From the NCBI GenBank assembly GCA_040394635.1, contig JBEBRW010000002.1:62001-126000 (forward strand): DNA of 64,000 bases. Direction: 5' to 3'. Position numbers and translations under genes: made by a program. Of the stretch, positions 60,531-64,000 are shown one piece after another. The notes below the pieces were generated by a model. It did no database searches, was not told the DNA's origin, and was given only the letters and a program-made list of their open reading frames with translations. This DNA is from UBA5239 sp040394635 (GTDB lineage: Bacteria > Verrucomicrobiota > Lentisphaeria > Victivallales > Victivallaceae). Position 1 is the first letter of the stretch; each line of letters starts with the position of its first letter.

Positions 60531-61886
60531 ATGAGCAGCATCAAATTCGGTATCGCCCGCCGCAACATCAACCCGCAAGTGCCGATCGGCCTGGCCGGTT
60601 ACTTCAACATCCGCATGTGGGAAAAAATCGCCGATGATCTCGAAGTGCGTGTATTGGCGCTTGAACAGGACGGCGCCGCGGCGTTCCTCATTCAATACGA
60701 CCTGGTGACCGTGTCTTACGATCTCTACCACGCAGTTATGGCTGCATTCAAAGACGCGGGACTCGACCGCATCAACAAAAATAACCTGATCATGACCGCC
60801 ACCCACAGCCATACCGCCCCTGAAGTGCGCGTCAGCCGCGGCGCTTCGCACCCCGATTATATTCCTGCTGTGGTGAAAGCGACGGTGGAGGCAATCAAAG
60901 AAGCCCTCGCCGGCATGGCCGAAGGCGAATTCGCCGGCGGCATCACCAGCGACGCCCGCTTCATTTTCAACCGCCGCTACTGGATGAAGGACGGCACCGT
61001 GGTGACCAATCCCGGCAAGCTGAACCCGGATATCCGCACCTCCGAAGGCGATATCGACCCCGAAATACCGTTGCTCGCCATCCGTCAGAACGGCAAAATC
61101 AAGGTCCTGCTGGCCAACATCGTCAACCATACCGACACCATCGGCGGCAACGACGTCTCGGGCGACTGGGCCGGGTTCACCGTCCGCACGCTGCAGGCCG
61201 AGCTTGGCGCTGGTTCTATCGTTTTCCCGCTGATCGGCTGCGCGGGCAATATCAACCATTTCGACGTTTCCACCGATATGCCGCAGACCCAGTATTCCGA
61301 AGCCGAGCGCATCGGCAAGGGCTATGCCGAGAGCATTTCCAAGGCACTCCCCTCGCTGAAACCGTTTGCCGCCACGCTGAAGACCATGGCCAAAACCATC
61401 CAGGTCAGCCCGCGCCAGCTCACGCCGCAGGAAATCGCCGAAGCACAGGCCGTGATGGACAAATACCCCGATCTCGAAGTCGTCGGCGTTTCCGGCGCGG
61501 ACCTCACCTCGGAGGACCTGGCGAAAAAAACACCGTTCGCCTTGAAATATTTCGCTTATAACCTGCTGAACATGCAAGCCAATACCGAACCGCTGAGCTA
61601 TCATCTCACCGGCATCAACCTCGGCGACGTGGTAATCGCTTCGCTGCCGAGCGAACCCTTTGTGGAAATCGGGCTGGCGCTGCGCAAGGAAATTTTCCAT
61701 GACCGCCTGGCCTTCGTCGTTTCGCACAGCAACGGCAGCGGCAACGAAAAATGCGGCGGCGGCTACATCCCGAACCCGTGGAATTACGGCCGCGGCGGTT
61801 ACGAAACCACCCCGCGCTCAAATCCAGCGGAACCCATGGCCGCCGCGAAACTGCTGAACGCATGGCGGGAACTCGCCAAAGGCTGA
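60531..61886 (+). CDS. Neutral/alkaline ceramidase-like hydrolase
   Basis: A 451-residue protein of the neutral ceramidase (PF04734-like) type. FGIARRNINPQVPIGLAGYF opens the domain; the metal and nucleophile region is MTATHSHTAPEV; GCAGNINHFDVS marks a later conserved loop, and SEPFVEIGLALRK is near the end. No signal peptide is visible, so it would be cytoplasmic, unlike secreted ceramidases. Family members in this group are often annotated as hydrolases of unknown substrate. It converges on the alpha/beta hydrolase gene across 7 nt. Confidence 0.82.
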   Translation: MSSIKFGIARRNINPQVPIGLAGYFNIRMWEKIADDLEVRVLALEQDGAAAFLIQYDLVTVSYDLYHAVMAAFKDAGLDRINKNNLIMTATHSHTAPEVRVSRGASHPDYIPAVVKATVEAIKEALAGMAEGEFAGGITSDARFIFNRRYWMKDGTVVTNPGKLNPDIRTSEGDIDPEIPLLAIRQNGKIKVLLANIVNHTDTIGGNDVSGDWAGFTVRTLQAELGAGSIVFPLIGCAGNINHFDVSTDMPQTQYSEAERIGKGYAESISKALPSLKPFAATLKTMAKTIQVSPRQLTPQEIAEAQAVMDKYPDLEVVGVSGADLTSEDLAKKTPFALKYFAYNLLNMQANTEPLSYHLTGINLGDVVIASLPSEPFVEIGLALRKEIFHDRLAFVVSHSNGSGNEKCGGGYIPNPWNYGRGGYETTPRSNPAEPMAAAKLLNAWRELAKG

Positions 61887-61893
61887 GCAAACC

Positions 61894-63021
61894 TCACCGG
61901 ATCATGATCTGGGAGGTGGAGGTCAGGTAGTCCCCGGACAAAACCTGCAGAAATGCGCCTTTCCAGTCCGCGGGCAGCTCCGCCTGCAGCAGATTGCCGT
62001 CGGCTTGCGCCGGAATGGTCAGCCATTCACGGTCGGGCCACTTGCCGCTGTCTGCCGTGAAACAGAGCACGGCACTGATGAATTTACCGCCTGTGACCCT
62101 GCCACTGAGTTTCGAACCGTTCAGCGTCGCATCGACGACCTTCAGGCGTTTTTTGCCGCCGGTCAGGTGTTCGCGGAAGAACGCGGCGATTTCTTTCGGT
62201 TCCTCGCCCACCGGGCCATGGCCATGCGGCCAGCGGATTTTCATACAGACATCCACCGGAGTTTTCACGGTAGCCACGGATTTCTGCCACGAACCGGTGT
62301 GGAACGCGCCGTCGTTGGTGCCGTTGAACCACAACACCGGCGCATTAATGCCGGTCAGGAAGTTCGCCGGGTCCCATTCGTCGCGCCACCAGTCGCGCTG
62401 TTCAGTCGTCATTTTTTCAAACTCATGCATCCAGGCGCTGTCCTCGGTCAGGTAGCCGCAGCCGTAAACCGGGCAGACCGCCTTGTAGCGCGGGTCCAGT
62501 CCGGACGAAATACAGGTCAAAACCGCGCCCCAGCTGATGCCGGTAATGCCGATGCGGTCCGTATCCACCTCCGGCAGACTGCGCAGGACGGTGTGGGCAT
62601 TAATGACCGCCGCCACGGCGTGCGGAAACCATTGATCGCGTGGCGGCATCGCGGGCTGTTTATCGAAGGCTCCCCAGCCGGCGGGGCCAGAGAAACTGTG
62701 GCGCGGCCAATTGCGGTATTCATTGCGCACGTCATAAATCGCACCACAGTTATCCATGGCGATGGCGGCGAATCCGAGCTCGTTCCAGTAGTTCACCCAG
62801 TTCGGAAACGCGGTTCCGCCGCCGCCGTGGACCAGTACCACGCCCGGCACTTTGTGTTCCGCGGAGGCTCCTTCCGGCAGCCCGACCCAGGCGAAATTGC
62901 GCTTGCCATCCAGTCCGCTGTAGAAGATCGCCTTTTTGCCGAGTTCGCATAAACAGTGTTCATCCCAGACTTCAGGTGTCATTTCGAGGCATTCCGCCGC
63001 GATTTTCTGCAGAAATTTCAT
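61894..63021 (-). CDS. Alpha/beta hydrolase, acetylxylan-esterase / dienelactone-hydrolase-like
   Basis: A 375-residue esterase-like protein. The oxyanion loop is LVHGGGGTAFPNW. The nucleophile S163 lies in the elbow GISWG, with D237 in NGTNDGAF and a histidine in WPHGHG. The C-terminal extension (about 290-375) is beta-rich. No signal peptide is apparent. It probably cleaves acetyl or other esters from sugars, in keeping with the sugar-degrading lifestyle. AGGAGG is well placed before the start. Confidence 0.87.
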   Translation of the reverse strand: MKFLQKIAAECLEMTPEVWDEHCLCELGKKAIFYSGLDGKRNFAWVGLPEGASAEHKVPGVVLVHGGGGTAFPNWVNYWNELGFAAIAMDNCGAIYDVRNEYRNWPRHSFSGPAGWGAFDKQPAMPPRDQWFPHAVAAVINAHTVLRSLPEVDTDRIGITGISWGAVLTCISSGLDPRYKAVCPVYGCGYLTEDSAWMHEFEKMTTEQRDWWRDEWDPANFLTGINAPVLWFNGTNDGAFHTGSWQKSVATVKTPVDVCMKIRWPHGHGPVGEEPKEIAAFFREHLTGGKKRLKVVDATLNGSKLSGRVTGGKFISAVLCFTADSGKWPDREWLTIPAQADGNLLQAELPADWKGAFLQVLSGDYLTSTSQIMIR

Positions 63022-63173
63022 GGTTTATCCTCCTTGGAAGGGTCAATATAACCGCCGCGCCGGGCCGAATCAAGTTTCCGTATGGAAATAAAGTCGAAAC
63101 AAATGCCGGAAAATACATTGAAATTTGCCCGAAATGCGGTAAATTCCCTATTAAAACCAAATGAGATGGATTT

Positions 63174-63746
63174 ATGCCGCAAAAGAAACTGATTTTCGAC
63201 AAGACTCAGGTGGAGGAAGCCATTGACCGGATTGCCGACGACATCATCGCAGAATTCAAAGTGACTTCGGAAAACAGCAATCCCATCGCTCTCCTGGGCA
63301 TCCAGAAACAAGGGGTGCCATTCGCCCGGCGGCTCAGCGCCGCGATCAAACGCAAAACATCCTGCCAGCCGCTCGAAGGTATCCTCGATATTTCGATGTA
63401 CCGCGACGACTACGGGATGCGCAAGAAACTCCCGGTCATCCTGGAAACCATCATCCCGTTCACGGTCGACGACTGCAATGTCATCATCGCCGACGATGTG
63501 CTGGCTTCGGGACGGACGATCCGGGCCGCGCTCGACGCACTCACCGACTACGGACGCCCGCGGATCATCCGCCTGGCCGTCATGTACGACCGCTGCTGCA
63601 ACGAGTATCCGATCCGGGCCGACTACGCGGGCTGGAGTCAGAAAACCGCGGCCAACAAAAAAATCGTAGTGGAATTTGAAGAAACCGACGGCAACGACGG
63701 CGTTTATGAAAAGCCCTGGAACAAAGGCGGAGAGTTTAAAGCATGA
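63174..63746 (+). CDS. pyrR: PyrR: pyrimidine-operon regulator / uracil phosphoribosyltransferase
   Basis: A 190-residue phosphoribosyltransferase: PRPP-binding motif IIADDVLASGRTI at about 104-116, early IALLGIQKQGVPFARRL and the DISMYRDD loop. In many bacteria PyrR binds the pyr mRNA leader and also makes UMP from uracil. No clear PyrR RNA site is visible in the 150 nt upstream, so its mode of regulation here is open. Its stop overlaps the pyrB start as ATGA. Confidence 0.92.
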   Translation: MPQKKLIFDKTQVEEAIDRIADDIIAEFKVTSENSNPIALLGIQKQGVPFARRLSAAIKRKTSCQPLEGILDISMYRDDYGMRKKLPVILETIIPFTVDDCNVIIADDVLASGRTIRAALDALTDYGRPRIIRLAVMYDRCCNEYPIRADYAGWSQKTAANKKIVVEFEETDGNDGVYEKPWNKGGEFKA

Positions 63747-64000
63747 GCAGCACCAAAATACAGAACTTCTGGACCCGCAAAGATTTACTGGAAATCTACG
63801 ACCTGACCCCCGAAGAAATTACCCTGATCCTCGACACCACTGAAGAATTCAAAAAAGTCTGTCAGCGCAATGTGAAAAAGGTCCCGGCCCTGCGCGGCAA
63901 AACCGTGGTGAACTTCTTCGTGGAGCCCAGCACCCGCACCCGCGTGTCGTTTGAACTGGCCGAGCAGCGCCTCAGCGCCGACATCATCAACATGTCCGGC
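63743..64000 (+). CDS. pyrB: Aspartate carbamoyltransferase, catalytic subunit (N-terminal part)
   Basis: The first 86 residues run to the window edge. The carbamoyl-phosphate motif STRTR is present (FFVEPSTRTRVSFELAEQRL), preceded by FWTRKDLLEIYDLTPEEI. This is the classic second step of pyrimidine synthesis. Coupled to pyrR, giving the usual pyrRB order. Confidence 0.93.
   Translation, partial: MSSTKIQNFWTRKDLLEIYDLTPEEITLILDTTEEFKKVCQRNVKKVPALRGKTVVNFFVEPSTRTRVSFELAEQRLSADIINMSG

Noticed and set aside
60402..61727. 441-residue minus-strand open frame opposite the ceramidase-like gene
   Set aside because: Shadow of the ceramidase frame; no motif and no ribosome-binding site.
63022..63173. 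PyrR-binding attenuator before pyrR
   Set aside because: I looked for the conserved PyrR RNA loop and for a terminator/antiterminator pair and saw neither.

Overview
This 64 kb window is gene-dense, moderately GC-rich bacterial chromosome. It suggests a member of the Lentisphaerae (Victivallis-like) or a close relative in the PVC group. The main pointers are pseudopilin-type secreted proteins with the FTLIELLVVIAIIAIL head, mixed in with glycoside-hydrolase-like genes and with LacI and AraC regulators. Many orphan paralogue pairs and degenerate intergenic repeats also fit. The assignment is inference; there is no rRNA or other marker here to confirm it. I found no tRNA, rRNA, CRISPR array, transposase or phage gene.

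Layout. 1-11.8 kb is almost all minus strand. It holds a possible seven-gene operon (three DUF3592 membrane proteins, a free-standing arrestin-like beta protein, a SNF2 helicase, a SWIM zinc-finger protein and a further membrane protein). A TPR protein and a UshA-like nucleotidase follow it, and sixA and an AraC regulator precede it. 11.9-15.7 kb carries a SpoU methyltransferase, a divergent NAD-kinase-like protein, an orphan OadG-like peptide, uridine kinase and an MFS transporter. 15.7-22.3 kb is a minus-strand operon: a GlmM-like pseudoenzyme, a normal phosphoglucosamine/phosphomanno-mutase, a HAD phosphatase, DNA ligase and DUF2851. 22.4-29.4 kb is a sugar-utilisation locus (GH-like enzyme, two pseudopilins, a CBM9-like secreted enzyme, LacI). 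29.3-34.9 kb holds mutY, an FAD oxidoreductase, a small very basic protein with its own promoter and terminator, a BtuF-like binding protein, a 281-nt structured inverted-repeat element, a TrmH methyltransferase and a TPR membrane protein. 35.0-39.4 kb holds two tandem membrane paralogues and hrpB.

39.6-43.8 kb is a second sugar locus ((alpha/alpha)6-barrel protein, AGE-family epimerase, LacI, AraC). 43.9-46.5 kb is a zinc ABC transporter. 46.5-49.2 kb has a TPR lipoprotein and dnaG. 49.4-53.3 kb has an MBL-fold enzyme, a phytoene-desaturase-like FAD protein and a BrkB/YihY protein. 53.5-55.5 kb has two tandem lipoproteins. 55.7-60.5 kb has argB-aroK-aroC and a large membrane protein. 60.5-63.0 kb has a ceramidase-like protein and an alpha/beta hydrolase. 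The window ends in pyrR-pyrB.

The two sugar loci share a layout: a promoter, a 16-bp operator-like palindrome just downstream of the -10, catabolic genes, and a LacI gene last in the run. The most unusual items are the 281-nt element with 28-bp perfect terminal repeats and complementary hairpin loops, the DUF3592/arrestin-like/SNF2/SWIM gene set, the GlmM pseudoenzyme paired with its active paralogue, the small basic protein, and two terminators nested inside larger inverted repeats.
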